This document shows positions 1 through 10,075 of a DNA stretch of 47,241 nucleotides, piece after piece. Where the stretch lies: NCBI GenBank assembly GCA_003427395.1, contig BFEA01000048.1, positions 1,278,313 to 1,325,553 on the forward strand. The letters are read 5' to 3'. The DNA is from Chara braunii (lineage: Eukaryota; Streptophyta; Charophyceae; Charales; Characeae). The notes beneath the pieces are model-generated. The model was not told where the DNA came from. It did not search any database and worked only from the letters and a program-made list of their open reading frames with translations. The translations under genes were made by a program, and so were the position numbers. Position 1 is the stretch's first letter; every line of letters begins with the position of its first letter.

Positions 1-39
<39 letters not shown>
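1..39. repeat. poly(A) run at window edge
   Basis: The window opens with 39 consecutive A. It is probably the tail of a retroelement lying to the left, but nothing of the body is visible here. Confidence 0.8.
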
Positions 40-42
<3 letters not shown>

Positions 43-842
43 CTACCAGGGGGCCGCGGCCAGATGCCAGATCCCACCTCGGGCTAGGTGAATGAAATCA
101 ACGGCGCAACACATTTTTGGCCTAATAAAAAAATTAAAAAAATGAAACTAAAAATGTCTGGCTGCATTTTCTTCTTTGGAATTCACGGCTGCCTGACCCC
201 GACTGAGGGCATATTACTCACTAATGGTTAATAGGTGGTGTCATTTTCGGGGAATTTTGCACCGAAACTGCCATATACGATATTTCCTTTCAAATTTTTG
301 CCTTTTTTTTTCCTGTTTGTATTATGAGCCTGCATTGTTTGCCCGCGGAATTTTCAACGACATTACTTGTGGTGATACGGCGAAAATCCTTGAATTTTGC
401 CTTAAAAAAAATAATAATAATAATAAAATCCTTGAATTTTGGGCGTTCCATTAATACTTAAAGTTAAACCATCTCTCGGCATACTCACACAAATCTTAGA
501 ACCTTTTGACGAACATAATTGTGGTCAGGTGCACCCAGGCATGGACATGAAAGCGGTCCGATACATACAGGGAAGTCCTGGTGCGTAGCATGGCCTGACA
601 GAAACACCGCGTGCTTAGGGGGAGGGTGTTACCTTCAACCTCCCAGTGCAGATTCCCACCTCACCACATGTGTGAGTGGGTGTCGACTCATCTGCTGCAC
701 AGTTCATCTAGTGCCAAAACGACAAAAAAAACAGCATGGAGCTATTAAAGCAAAACATAGCATCCACATTCTTGAAGCAACGAGTGCTATCAGAGCATCC
801 GACTTCAGAATCTGCAGTTGCTTACTTCCACTCATTAAACGA
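40..842. other. no gene seen
   Basis: This is AT-rich sequence with short poly-A and poly-T runs. The open frames are short and low in complexity, and I recognise nothing in them. Confidence 0.5.
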
Positions 843-940
843 TAGACTGTGAGGACCCCGGCCTCAATTTTCTCAATATCAATATCAGCCTTGGGCACTG
901 GGTCCCCTTTTTGTTTGAAAAAAAAAAAAAAAAAAAAAAA
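843..940 (+). mobile_element. 3' end of an L1-like LINE with poly(A) tail
   Basis: The stretch beginning TAGACTGTGAGGACCCCGGC, followed by AATATCAGCCTTGGGCACTGGG and a 23-nt A run (918-940), matches the 3' end of the truncated LINE at 8013-8112. Both copies keep a TGAGG...CCTCA stem. The upstream boundary of this copy and its target duplication could not be found, so it may be only the tail of a 5'-truncated insertion. Confidence 0.6.
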
Positions 941-1920
941 CCCGGATGCAATGGGATGCATCCTCTGTTTGTGTTGGGGTAGATAGTTCAACTGATCGAA
1001 GCCACCAGTACCCGCCCAAACCAAGCAGCCAAGAATTCTAGAAAATGGATTTAACCCACGAAAAAATCTAGCAAATGGATTTCAAATTTCAATCCACCAA
1101 TCTAGTTAATCCAACTTGTTTATCTTCCTTCATTTCCCATCCACCTGATGTCCCGGAAATATCAGGCAGACTGCTGCCTCCCAATGCTCAAGGATGTGCC
1201 AGCTGAAAGATGTGTGTGGACATCATTTGACAATTTGTGATTGACAATGCTTGAAAGGCTACGTGTCTTATCCAAAGATGTGAGTGGGAGTTGGACTCAG
1301 GATTGATTGCCCGGCATAGCTTTTGGCGATGTACTGGTAGTCAAAGTTGCGGTATGCTTTTCCTCTCGAACTCTGCTATTTTGTTTCACCATAGGTTGAG
1401 TGGAAGTTCAATTAAAAGCACTAATACCTTTCCCCGCTTGGAAAAAAAATACCCCGGGGGTCAACACAGTAGTTCAGGCCCAAGGGGAAACGGCTGGCGG
1501 CGCCAGCCAGATAAATCTGTGTCAGTTCTTTTCCCGCTGGAGTGCAGGGCAAATTTAGGCCTGCGGCCAATATATGAGAAAGGTACTGGTGGTTTAATTT
1601 AAATTAAGGGGTAAGTAGGTTCATATGACCTTTGAGTATCCAATGGGCGAAAAAAACAAGCGTTGGCAAAGAAAACCGCACAGAGGTCGAAAAGGCAACA
1701 GAAGTACCGACGGCCGTGGTGTCAGACCGGGTGTCATATGTACAGGGGTCGGTCGTGGTGAACAAAAAAAAAGAAAATGGCCAACGGATACTTTTGGCAC
1801 TCATTTCGAGTTGGCGCGTGGTTTCTTTGCCGGCCATGTTTCTTTTGCCTTCAGGGTTTCAAAACTTTCAAAACGTGCCGCGTCCGCCATTATTTCTTAA
1901 ATTAAATATTCCACGGCTGT
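941..1920. other. no recognisable gene
   Basis: A perfect 8-bp stem with a 1-nt loop lies at 1492-1508. Two overlapping open frames of about 90-110 codons lie at 1625-1961 (+), rich in K and R, and neither resembles a family I know. The rest appears non-coding. Confidence 0.45.
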
Positions 1921-2285
1921 ATTTTTTTTATTTTTTTTTTTATATATATATATTGGGGTGATCACAACTGTCTATATTCTTCTCTCAACTTCTGTTCGTT
2001 TTACCTTCCACTACCTACTCCTAAGACTATCTAGAGGGGACCCCTGCAAGCATAGTTTTCCTCTCAGAGTCTCCGTGAAGGGGAGATTTCATGTTGCCCC
2101 TTGCCCCGAATGGTTAGGGTATAGGGTTGGTCATAGACCCCGCTAATACCGATCAGGGATATCCAGAGGACTATCACAGTCCGTTGGCACTAAGTGCGCC
2201 GTCGCAGCGACCATGGGGCTTGAACCCACAACCTTCTGAATGCCACTTGCATGCCTAACCAACTGAGCTATTGATTGTAACTGTA
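1921..2285 (-). mobile_element. tRNA-derived SINE-like element
   Basis: Read on the minus strand, a tRNA-like head (2205-2280) with RNA polymerase III A and B boxes is followed by about 250 bp of unrelated sequence and an A-rich tail (1921-1941). That is the layout of a SINE. A short ATACAG occurs both before the head and after the tail and may be the target duplication, but six bases are weak evidence. Acceptor and anticodon stems do not pair, so this is not a working tRNA gene. Confidence 0.5.
2216..2270 (-). promoter_or_regulatory. pol III internal promoter (A and B boxes)
   Basis: On the minus strand TAGCTCAGTTGG (2259-2270) matches the A-box consensus perfectly. GGTTCAAGCCC (2216-2226) is close to the B box. 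Their starts are 44 nt apart, as in a tRNA, and the T-arm stem still pairs. Confidence 0.55.
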
Positions 2286-3142
2286 TATATAACCTTTGCT
2301 TTCTTGGAAGGAATAAGATGGTTGCAGGTGGCTTACCCTCCTTTTTTTTTTTCTTTTTTTTTTTTAAACAACCCTCGTGGATGCTAGGGGTGCTGGCTCC
2401 TTGGGAAGACAGTTGTGGACCAGGCGGATCACAAAAGGAGAAAAACTGATAGTTAACCCTTGCTGTACAGGCAGTAATCCATGCTGGCATTATGCTCCCA
2501 TTACCTTCAAGTTGTTGTTCGGATATCTTTGGAGTCTTAATGTTGTGTTATACTATTGGAAGCGGCCGCCCGTTTTCAGCAGGTGTGGCTCCCCTCCAAG
2601 AGATTGGATGCTTTTCTGGAGCAATATTAACGGCCGCGGGGAAAAATGCTATGGTCGAACGGAAGGAGGGAAAAATAGAGGGAACCTGCATTGTTTTGGG
2701 CCTGGAGCGGGGGACTGTCCTCCTCCTCTTAGTCCCTTAGTCTTCAGAAGAATCAGAACAGGAAGGGTTTTATTTTTTCTAGGATCATTTCACCTGATAG
2801 TATATTAGGCATATATTATTTGCTCCAATGCTTCTCTGCTGTGGATTATGACCTAAGTTAGAGAAGGCCGATTTCATCTTGGGCTCTCCAGTTTACATTA
2901 GTTAAGTGGCTGCAATACCGGGGGGTTAGTAGCAGGCCTCTAGGCTCGACAGAAGCATATGGTCGGCAGGGACCCGATTTTCAGAGAGGCAGGAGGGATA
3001 TAAACAAGGACTGAAGAACGGGGGGAATCTTGCTCACGGAGAGGCCCGACAAGGACAAAGAAGATCAAGCAGGATATCAGCCATCGCACGGCGCGCGGGA
3101 AACTTCAGTTCACCGCAACCAAGACTGCTGTATCTATGTGAC
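2286..3142. other. no gene seen
   Basis: A T-rich tract at 2341-2365 could be the poly(A) tail of a minus-strand insertion. The remaining sequence has only short unrecognised frames. Confidence 0.45.
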
Positions 3143-3458
3143 ATGTTAACAGTTATTTTGCGTTGTTTTGCATTTTTAAAATTGAAGTAATTTTTTTCGA
3201 GCATTTTATGACACACGTTTTTGAGGTACGGGCCGATGTCCAGTACTCGAGTACGAGGGCACCCCTTTTCGGAACCCCGGACGGAGTCGGGTAGGAGCAA
3301 AGTTTAGTATATAAGATAGAGAGCGGATGCTCTCATAGCAGACTGAGTTGCGTGAGGAGAACGTTTGTGGCATGTCCGATCATGCCTTTCTGCGATGTGG
3401 TTACACTTCGACATTAAACCTCGACTGCATTGTGGTTTCTGAGTATATCTCTCTTACA
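3143..3458 (+). promoter_or_regulatory. LTR-like promoter region
   Basis: The segment runs from TGTTAACAG to TCTCTTACA, so it has TG...CA ends about 316 bp apart. It contains TATATAAG (3308-3315), followed about 100 nt later by ATTAAA (3413-3418) and a T-rich end, which is the U3-R-U5 order of a retroelement LTR. No second copy, target duplication or clear primer-binding site was found, so the ends are a guess. A host promoter is the alternative. Confidence 0.35.
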
Positions 3459-3874
3459 AACCAAGTGAATGACCTTGTGGTAGTGCCTGGTCTCGCTCAA
3501 TTGCCGCCGGGCTTGTGTAACTAGGAAGGAGCCCGTCCATCTCTTGGTTACCCGATTACATTTGCTTACTCTCTCATTTACTTTTTCATTGTATTTCGCA
3601 CAAGCCTGATTACTTCATTATCCTTTCGACTAATGTTGGGAGGAGTCAGCGGACGCAGCGCTGATCGCACCGATCAGTGTTATCCGCTTGAGAGTGCTCG
3701 GAACCAGCGTACGACTTCACCGCAACTTCGCAGTAGCGAAACGATGAGGCTGTCCACGCACGGATCTGCAGTTCGATCTAAGGTCAGCAAGTGGGCAAAG
3801 TATGATGGAGGCACAATTATTACGTAGTGGAATCCACCTTGACTTAAAAACCACAATAATATTAAGTCAAAATT

Positions 3875-3876
<2 letters not shown>

Positions 3877-3937
<61 letters not shown>
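3877..3937. repeat. (CT)n microsatellite
   Basis: Uninterrupted CT dinucleotides over about 61 bp. Confidence 0.95.
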
Positions 3938-3940
<3 letters not shown>

Positions 3941-3952
3941 TTATAAGACCAA

Positions 3953-5143
3953 TCATTTTCCTTCGCTGGAACGATACTCTTGCAGCACCTCACGAACAGA
4001 AACTTGTTGCAACACTTTTTGACGATACTCCTTTAGAGTTCCGAATCGACCTTGTCCTTGCCGATTGTAATCGAGATGAACTGCAACATCCACAAACCTC
4101 AAAGTGTTCATGCTCAAATTCAATTCTTGTGCTGCTTGCACAATATCTTGCATCTTGTGAGAACTATCAAAATATGACATGTGCGCATATATCTTTATTA
4201 GACTATTATATATGAGAGAATAATATATGGGAATGTTAAAAAATTAGAAGAACTTGGTTTCTTGATAAAGAAAGCGCGGACACAACACAACTGACAGGAG
4301 ACGGAGTACCCATAGCGATCGACGAAGCAAAACAAACAACAGAAGTAGTGGCAATCTTGATAAAATAAGAGCTGACACAACACAACTGATAGGAGACAGA
4401 GTACCCACAGCGGTTGGCGAAGCAGAAACAAACAACAAAAGTAGTGACAATCGGCATTGACATATTAGATGGTGATGCATAATCCGCAAGACGTTAAAAT
4501 TTGGAGGAGATCCTGCTTGGAGGGGTGGTCTACGGACCGGAGTGGAAGAAGCAACAACTGAAGAAATCATTTTGAGAAGGTTTTGTATCCGTGCATATCT
4601 GTGAAGGTCTGTGGAATGGTTCCTTCTATCGAACAATGTGGCAAATCAAAGGTTATTCTAGTAATTTCATCATTAGAGGACCTTATTGTGCAAAAACGAT
4701 TGTAATATAGAACAAGCCTCCACATCCGAAACATTCAATGGGTCTGAAGAAAGAGAGGATCGTTGTTCCAACCACATATTATTCAGTTTGTTTCTCTGCC
4801 AATTGAGGAAGTTTTCTCATATTCGTCCATTTTTTACGAATGTTGCAATTTTGACAAACATTTCAAAAAGCACCTTGGTCAAGACTTTTCTCATGAAAAC
4901 CTTCTTCGCATCGTTGAACCATCTAGCAAGGTAAGCGCGCAGATGTGAAACACGGATTGTGAGTGCATCCTTATCATCGGACACCATAATAACCCCCGAA
5001 GGATTTTGTGGTTGGGATATGCTATAAACATCTCTTTCGCGTCCATTGCGTTGAGATTGCGAACACGAATCACAAACACGTGCAAGTCCACCGAACCGTC
5101 GATAAAACGGAAAAAAATCCAAATGCATTAGGAGGGAGCACAT
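3953..5143 (-). pseudogene. decayed coding fragments, unidentified
   Basis: Two minus-strand open stretches in the same frame, 4817-5143 and 3953-4180, have coding-like composition with mixed charged and aliphatic residues and no low complexity. Examples are SDDKDALTIRVSHLRAYLAR and AQELNLSMNTLRFVDVAVHL. Between them lie stops and a 95-bp tandem duplication. I do not recognise a family. They could be remnants of one broken gene, exons of a gene, or chance. Confidence 0.25.
4261..4450 (+). repeat. 95-bp tandem duplication
   Basis: Two copies, 4261-4355 and 4356-4450, both begin CTTGATAAA and share most positions. One forward frame stays open through each copy (ADTTQLTGDGVP versus ADTTQLIGDRVP), although a stop separates them. 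Confidence 0.8.
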
Positions 5144-5217
5144 TCAGTGCTCTAATTTTTCGTCGTTTTTTTTTTTCTTTTGTTTTTCTACTTTGGGTGA
5201 GTCTTCATCACCTATAA

Positions 5218-5735
5218 ATAAACTAAGTAGCATGGGTTATCTGGTCGGATGATCGGGGGGTAGGATCATCCAAAAATCCGGATGATAAAAAAAAAGGCCA
5301 AAAAAAAATAAAAATAAAAAATAAAAAAATTTGCGCATGCAAAATACAATAGAACTACATTCCTATTTCATGAAAAGCTTGATAGGGCATATAAGGGTTC
5401 AAAGGGGGTAAGGTAGGGAATAAAGGGGTTTACAAGGGGGATGCTTAATTCATTCTATAATTTTTTATCTAAATATTATTTTCTTCTTCTGTTTTATTTT
5501 TTATCTTTATATCTGTTGAGATATCAAATATGACCTCAAGCCAAATGTTGTTTGTATCAATCATATGAACAACATACTTTTTTTCCAGATTTTTTTGAAA
5601 TTTTTATGTTTTGGCAAAAAAAAATATTTTGCGCAGGGCCGGATTTTCCATATCCGGAATTAATCCGGAAAACTCATCCGGATTGAAAATTCCGGATAAA
5701 ATTGGTCTGCCAGTTATCCGGATTTGTTACCTAGT
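5218..5735. repeat. AT-rich repeat with clustered TCCGGA/ATCCGG
   Basis: Many ATCCGG and TCCGGA words sit near both ends of an AT-rich stretch. Similar clusters occur at 29225-29320 and 32875-33005. Weak similarity between the inverted ends suggests a non-autonomous element, but no clean terminal repeat or target duplication is visible. Confidence 0.35.
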
Positions 5736-6036
5736 AAATAAATGACAAATGTCTGACACAAAGTCATCGATGATGTGTTGAGCTAATATCTGTTGCTGTT
5801 TTTTTTACGCCCTGGTCAATTGTTCGACCAGAATCATCTTCAGAGACTCTCTTTCTCTCTCTCTCTCTCTCTCCATCTCTAGTTCAATTTAGTACATCGC
5901 CATGGTCCATGGAGGTAGATCGATCTTACGAACGAACAAAAAGGTTCGCAATGGGGAGGTCATAACCCCCTTCAGTATAAGGTGGCCGACAACAGTCTTT
6001 TCAATCACCGTCGGGATGTTATTGATGGTGTGAGGT
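5736..6036. other. no gene; short CT tract
   Basis: A short CT tract lies at about 5850-5872. I see nothing else. Confidence 0.5.
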
Positions 6037-6362
6037 GTGAGATACTTATGGCAGTTCAGGTATGCATGGGAAATGCGGGCGGCTATGGAGGAAGAAGAGC
6101 GGCAACGATTTGCACAAGAAAATGATAGATAATTGGATTTGGAAGCGGAGACGTACCAGCAGAAGGGAGAGAGAATCCAACCAATTTTGAAGAAGAGTCA
6201 TCGAAAGAAAGAGAAATGGTGTGCAACCTTTCTCCCTCTAAACAAGAGCAGGTGGCTTGGCGAGATTTCAACATGCCCAGACGCATAGAGAGGAAACGGT
6301 CCGCCGACGAGGCTAATGACGAAATCTTTTTAAAAGAGAGAAACGAAGAAGGAGAGAAATGA
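6037..6362 (+). pseudogene. Glu/Lys/Arg-rich coding relic, frameshifted
   Basis: An open frame from 6037 to a stop at 6130 includes MRAAMEEEERQRFAQENDR. In another frame, an open stretch ending at 6362 includes SSKEREMVCNLSPSKQEQ and RRIERKRSADEANDEIFL. Both are rich in charged residues, as in a coiled-coil or gag-like protein, and one frameshift would join them. The family is unknown, and a GA-rich tract follows directly. Confidence 0.3.
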
Positions 6363-6681
6363 GAGAGACACAGAGGCAGAGGCGGGGAAAGAGAGAAAGT
6401 GAGAGAGAGAGGAACAACCATAGCTGATCTTCTTTGCCATGTGGCGATAGCGCGCCGGTTTGACGCATGACACCCTGTGCATGACAAACAATAACAACGG
6501 GGTTTCCAAACTCTTTGCCACGTGGCCCCCTCGTGGAAAGAGTAACCCCGCAGGTGGGGTGTTTTTGGGATATGGCAGCCGCACAGATCGGGAAAGGAGA
6601 GCGTCCATGTCAGAGTCTAGATTGTTAGCAGGAAAAGGTTCCCGACCAATCAATCAAGAGCTGATCGGGGAGGATCGCGAT

Positions 6682-6683
<2 letters not shown>

Positions 6684-6752
<69 letters not shown>
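6684..6752. repeat. (CT)n microsatellite
   Basis: CT dinucleotides run for about 69 bp. The SLSLSL or ERERER frames that cross it are translation of the repeat, not protein. Confidence 0.95.
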
Positions 6753-6756
<4 letters not shown>

Positions 6757-6850
6757 GAGTGTCATCCTGTGATCCACTGCTGCTCCTAGTTGACCCTCCA
6801 GTTTGTGCACTCATTGTCGTTGTACGAGAAGGTTCAAAGCCTAGGACTGC

Positions 6851-7072
6851 GTAGCATCGCGTTTGGGCGTGGCGACCGAACCCGAACACTCTGTACCGAG
6901 CCCGAACGTGGCCCAAAATCGACCGAGCCCAAACGCGATGCTGCACACACGCACACAAACGCACCCCACACACGAGGACGCGTTCAGCATCCTACTTATT
7001 TGCTCTCGGTCGAACATGTTCAATTCTCGCTCGCCCGAGCGTCCAAACATGTTCGGTGTGTTCCGCAGACCT
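6851..7072 (+). repeat. left arm of a large inverted repeat
   Basis: This segment recurs in reverse orientation at 9286-9660. Shared landmarks are the GTAGCATCGCG start, ACCGAACCCGAAC, GAGCCCGAACGTGGCCCAAAAT and several AACATGTTC palindromes. Within the arm a perfect 16-bp inverted repeat (6853-6868 and 6927-6942, core GCATCGCGTTTGGGC) encloses 58 nt. Confidence 0.7.
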
Positions 7073-7319
7073 AGGGTTTCAATTACATGCCACATGGAGA
7101 AAAAGAATTCGCGGAGAGAAGAGTGAGGTTGTGTCCCTCCGACTCCGATTCAGAGCTTTCTAAGGCACATCGTTGAATTATTGTCAATAGTCAGGATCCG
7201 ACGTATACCCTCGTGCCATTTCGGCCAGGAAAAAGACGTCGTGTTTTTTTTCCCCCCCCCTCACAGTCTACCCGGAGAAACCGAACCGAACAAGCTGAGA
7301 ACCGGACTCAGCGTCCCTC

Positions 7320-7440
7320 ATATGATGATGATTATGCTCTTGCTACTGATGATGATGATGGCGATGATGATGATGGTAATGAACTTCTTATCATTGTATG
7401 AGAAATGTGAGATAATGATATTAATGATGATGGTGACTGG
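7320..7440. repeat. GAT/ATG-rich imperfect microsatellite
   Basis: Imperfect GAT triplets, partly repeated in the second copy of the tandem duplication at 8575-8640. Confidence 0.75.
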
Positions 7441-7513
7441 TATGCGAAGAATTTTAGAAGTCTATGCTATATAAGCAAATCTGCCCTTCTAATCCTAAAA
7501 TAACCCCTAACCC

Positions 7514-7883
7514 AGTACGGCTTGACGGACCAGATTTCAATGACACAGTTAAACAACAAATACAAACAGACATCATTATGAAATGGGAGCAGTGGAAGGA
7601 AAAAGTACAATTCTTATCTTCGCATAAAGAAATACTTCAACACATTCAACGATTCAACCAATGCTGGCTAGGAGGAACCCATGGGGGAAAGGTAGGGAAG
7701 GTTAAATGGGAAGGGGCAAAGAGAGGTGAAGAAGAAAAACTGAGTCGAGATTATTATCTTACTTTTAATGATTGGACTATGATAGAACCAGTAATCCCCT
7801 TACGACCAGTGTCAGATTTTCCAGACCTCTTTCCCCCCTCAGCGCCGAGTATGGTCTCAAGGGTTTGGTATGGGTATGAATGA
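7514..7883 (+). pseudogene. LINE ORF2 C-terminal fragment
   Basis: About 123 codons are open to a TGA at 7881-7883. The protein resembles the C terminus of the other LINE in this window (41342-41731). Both have KQQIQ.DI/KEQIQKDI, a WE.(W/F)KEK block, a W/K/G-rich segment and a nearly identical end around IPLRP(V/L)SDFPDLFPP. This domain lies downstream of the RT and zf-RVT regions in L1-like elements and has no assigned catalytic role. RT and endonuclease are absent here, so the fragment cannot function on its own. The reading frame runs upstream into flanking DNA by chance. Confidence 0.75.
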
Positions 7884-8012
7884 ATATGAGACTATGGTTG
7901 TTCCTGTAAAGCAGGAAGGGTAGATAATGAGGGAATAGTGTTAGGGTGATGTTGTTTTGATATGGCGCCCCTATGGGGTGAAGAGGCACATTTCTATTCG
8001 GTCACTCCGGGT

Positions 8013-8077
8013 AGACTGTGAGGACCCCGGCCTCAATCTTCTTTTGGTAATATCAGCCTTGAGCACTGGGCCCCTAT

Positions 8078-8081
<4 letters not shown>
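8013..8081 (+). promoter_or_regulatory. LINE 3' UTR end with conserved hairpin
   Basis: TGAGG and CCTCA (loop ACCCCGG) form a 5-bp stem some 45 nt before the poly(A) tail. The same stem and following sequence recur at 843-917. In stringent LINEs a 3' stem-loop is what the RT recognises; that role here is inferred. Confidence 0.45.
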
Positions 8082-8115
<34 letters not shown>

Positions 8116-9285
8116 AACCCTCCCTGAACGAGAATATTACATCTCAGAGACAATATCATCCTAGCCAACATCAACCATAACTATCCTGTTCTCGCCACAT
8201 AGACTAACTTGAAACCTGGACCCATAGGCTGTCCTGGGAGCACCCCCCAGTTCACCACTGGATTGTCTTCGTCCCTCGACCAATCCCCAGATCTCTCTAC
8301 AAGGTCTCACACTCCTGTCATTTGTAGCTTATAGGACAACGCCGCAACTCCGGACAGTGTCGTTCTGGCATTGGCACACCAGGGGCACATAGCAAAGCAA
8401 CTAGGTAGATATCAACCCAGCTTCGACGATCTCTTAAGTCCTATATCCTGAATGAGGAAGAAGGCCAAGTGCCGCCACGAGTTACAGAACACCAGAAAAA
8501 TTGGATACAACACGATTGGTTAATTTCTTCTTTTTTTTTCTTGGTAATAAACTTATAATGATTGTATGAGAAATGTGAGATAATGATACTAATGATGATG
8601 ATGCTAATGATAATGATGCTAATAATGATGACGATTAGTATGTGAAAAACTTTAGAAGTCTATGTTATATCAGCAAATCTGACCTTCTAATCCTAGAACA
8701 ACCCCTAGCCCTCCTTGAGCCAGAACATTACATCTCAGAGACAATGTCATCCAAGCCAACATCAACCATGACTATCATATTCTCGCCACGTAGACTAAAC
8801 CAGGACCCATAGGCTGTCCGGGTCGCGCCCCCCAGCTCACCACTGGATTGTGTTCCTCCCTCGACTAATCCCGAGATCTCTCTACAAGGCCTCACACTCC
8901 TGTGATTGCAGGTTACAGGGCAACGCCTCAGCTCCGGCCAACGTCGTTCTAACATTGGCATACCAGAGGCACAAAACAACGCAAGTACGTAAATATCAAC
9001 CCGGATTCGACCATCTCTTAAAAATCATATATCCCGAATGAGGAAGAAAGCCACGAATTACAGAACACTAGAAAAACTGAATATAACATGATTGATTAAT
9101 TTCTTTTATTTTTCTTGGATATCACGATTGAGAATGGAAAATCCCCCCCAAGCTCTCCTTTCCCCTGTCCCGTAGCTGCCACCGCCGAAAAAATAATATC
9201 CTTTTCACGTACGTTCCTTATCGGCCCCAGCTAAGAACAACCCAACCCCCTCCCCAATCCCCTAGAGGTATTCAGTTCCCACCTC

Positions 9286-9660
9286 TGTAGCACACCAAAC
9301 ATGTTCGGCGCCCCACCGAGCAGCCGAACATGTTCGGACGCTCGGCCGAGCGCGAACCGAACGTGTTCGGCTGAGCGTTAATTAGGGGGCTGCCGAGCGC
9401 GTCCTCATGTGTATGTGGTGTGTGGGAAGTGTGTGGGGTGTCTATGGGGTGTCTGGGGGTGCACGTGTATGGTGTGTGTGTGTGTGTATGTTTAGGAGTG
9501 ATGAGTGATCCCCCCCCGGCCCCCCCAACCCCTATATATATAAAAAAAATAAAAAAAATAAAAAAAATAAAAAGATTCGGGCCCGGTTTATTTTGGGCCA
9601 CGTTCGGGCTCGGTACCGAGCGTTCGGGTTCGGTCACCGAGCCCGAGCGCGATGCTACAC
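9286..9660 (-). repeat. right arm of a large inverted repeat
   Basis: This is a reverse-orientation copy of 6851-7072, enlarged by an internal low-complexity block (TAAAAAAAA repeats, a C run and GT-rich sequence at 9420-9575). It carries AACATGTTCGG-type palindromes and the 14-bp palindrome GCTCGGTACCGAGC. Confidence 0.65.
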
Positions 9661-10019
9661 AAGTTTCCACCAAAAAAATGCCTTTGCTTGCCCGTTACCC
9701 TAATTTGCCCCCGCTGAGTTTTGAATCTCCCCTCAGCCCCGGAATAGATTAATCTCCACAAATCTGCTCATACCCCCTTCAAGGCATCACTACCCACCTT
9801 GTGCAGCCCCTGCAGAGCAGAGCTCACCCAACAGCCATTTCGTCAAAACGGACATATTATATTTTTTGAACGAAATAAAAACTGACTTTTTTTGTCAAAA
9901 TCCGGTCAGAATTTTTTGCTCCTGGGGGTCCGGGAATGCCGGACCCCTCTTCCTTTCCTTTTTCTATCTCTATTATGCTGATGAAAACGATCTCAAATGT
10001 AGACACCGGTGTGAACCTA
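9661..10019. other. no gene seen
   Basis: Short unrecognised frames only. The 5' end of the following LINE may lie in here. Confidence 0.4.
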
Positions 10020-10075
10020 GCTGACGAGCAGATGATGGGATTCCACGATTCGAAGCAGATGAGACAACACCCCAT

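Larger units (their letters stand above)
7514..8112 (+). mobile_element. 5'-truncated L1-like LINE with target-site duplication
   Basis: CCTAACCC occurs at 7506-7513 and again at 8113-8120, directly after a poly(A) tail of about 30 nt. The second copy of the tandem duplication keeps the unfilled site (near 8700-8718), so the insertion boundaries can be read by comparison. The insert holds the last part of LINE ORF2, a 3' UTR and the tail. Severe 5' truncation is typical of target-primed reverse transcription. Confidence 0.85.
7374..9118 (+). repeat. tandem duplication of an about 565-bp unit
   Basis: Copy 1 is 7374-8541 and copy 2 is 8542-9118. Both start TGGTAAT.AACTT and end TTCTTGG. Long blocks match, for example ATTACATCTCAGAGACAAT and GACCCATAGGCTGTCC. 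Once the LINE inserted in copy 1 is removed, the copies are nearly equal in length (about 561 and 577 bp). No coding function is apparent. Confidence 0.85.

Noticed and set aside
780-800. Copia-type primer-binding site (GCTATCAGAGC)
   Set aside because: It resembles the initiator-Met binding site at most positions, but no LTR end precedes it and no element follows.
2205-2280. Functional tRNA gene on the minus strand
   Set aside because: Acceptor, D and anticodon stems do not pair; only the promoter boxes and T arm are kept, as in a SINE head.
6625-6973. Open frames of SLSLSL or ERERER across CT/GA arrays (also near 3880, 22700, 23300-23600, 28910, 46440)
   Set aside because: They are translations of dinucleotide repeats, and some run through N-gaps; no unique protein sequence supports them.
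7010-7060. GAACATGTTC as a p53-type or bacterial LexA-type binding site
   Set aside because: The palindrome fits a p53 half-site, and the LexA spacing is wrong; neither factor is expected in this context, and the motif lies in a dispersed repeat.
9978-9990. Hammerhead ribozyme core (CTGATGA), as found in some Penelope-like elements
   Set aside because: No GAAA partner or pairing stems nearby; other CTGATGA occurrences on both strands fail likewise.
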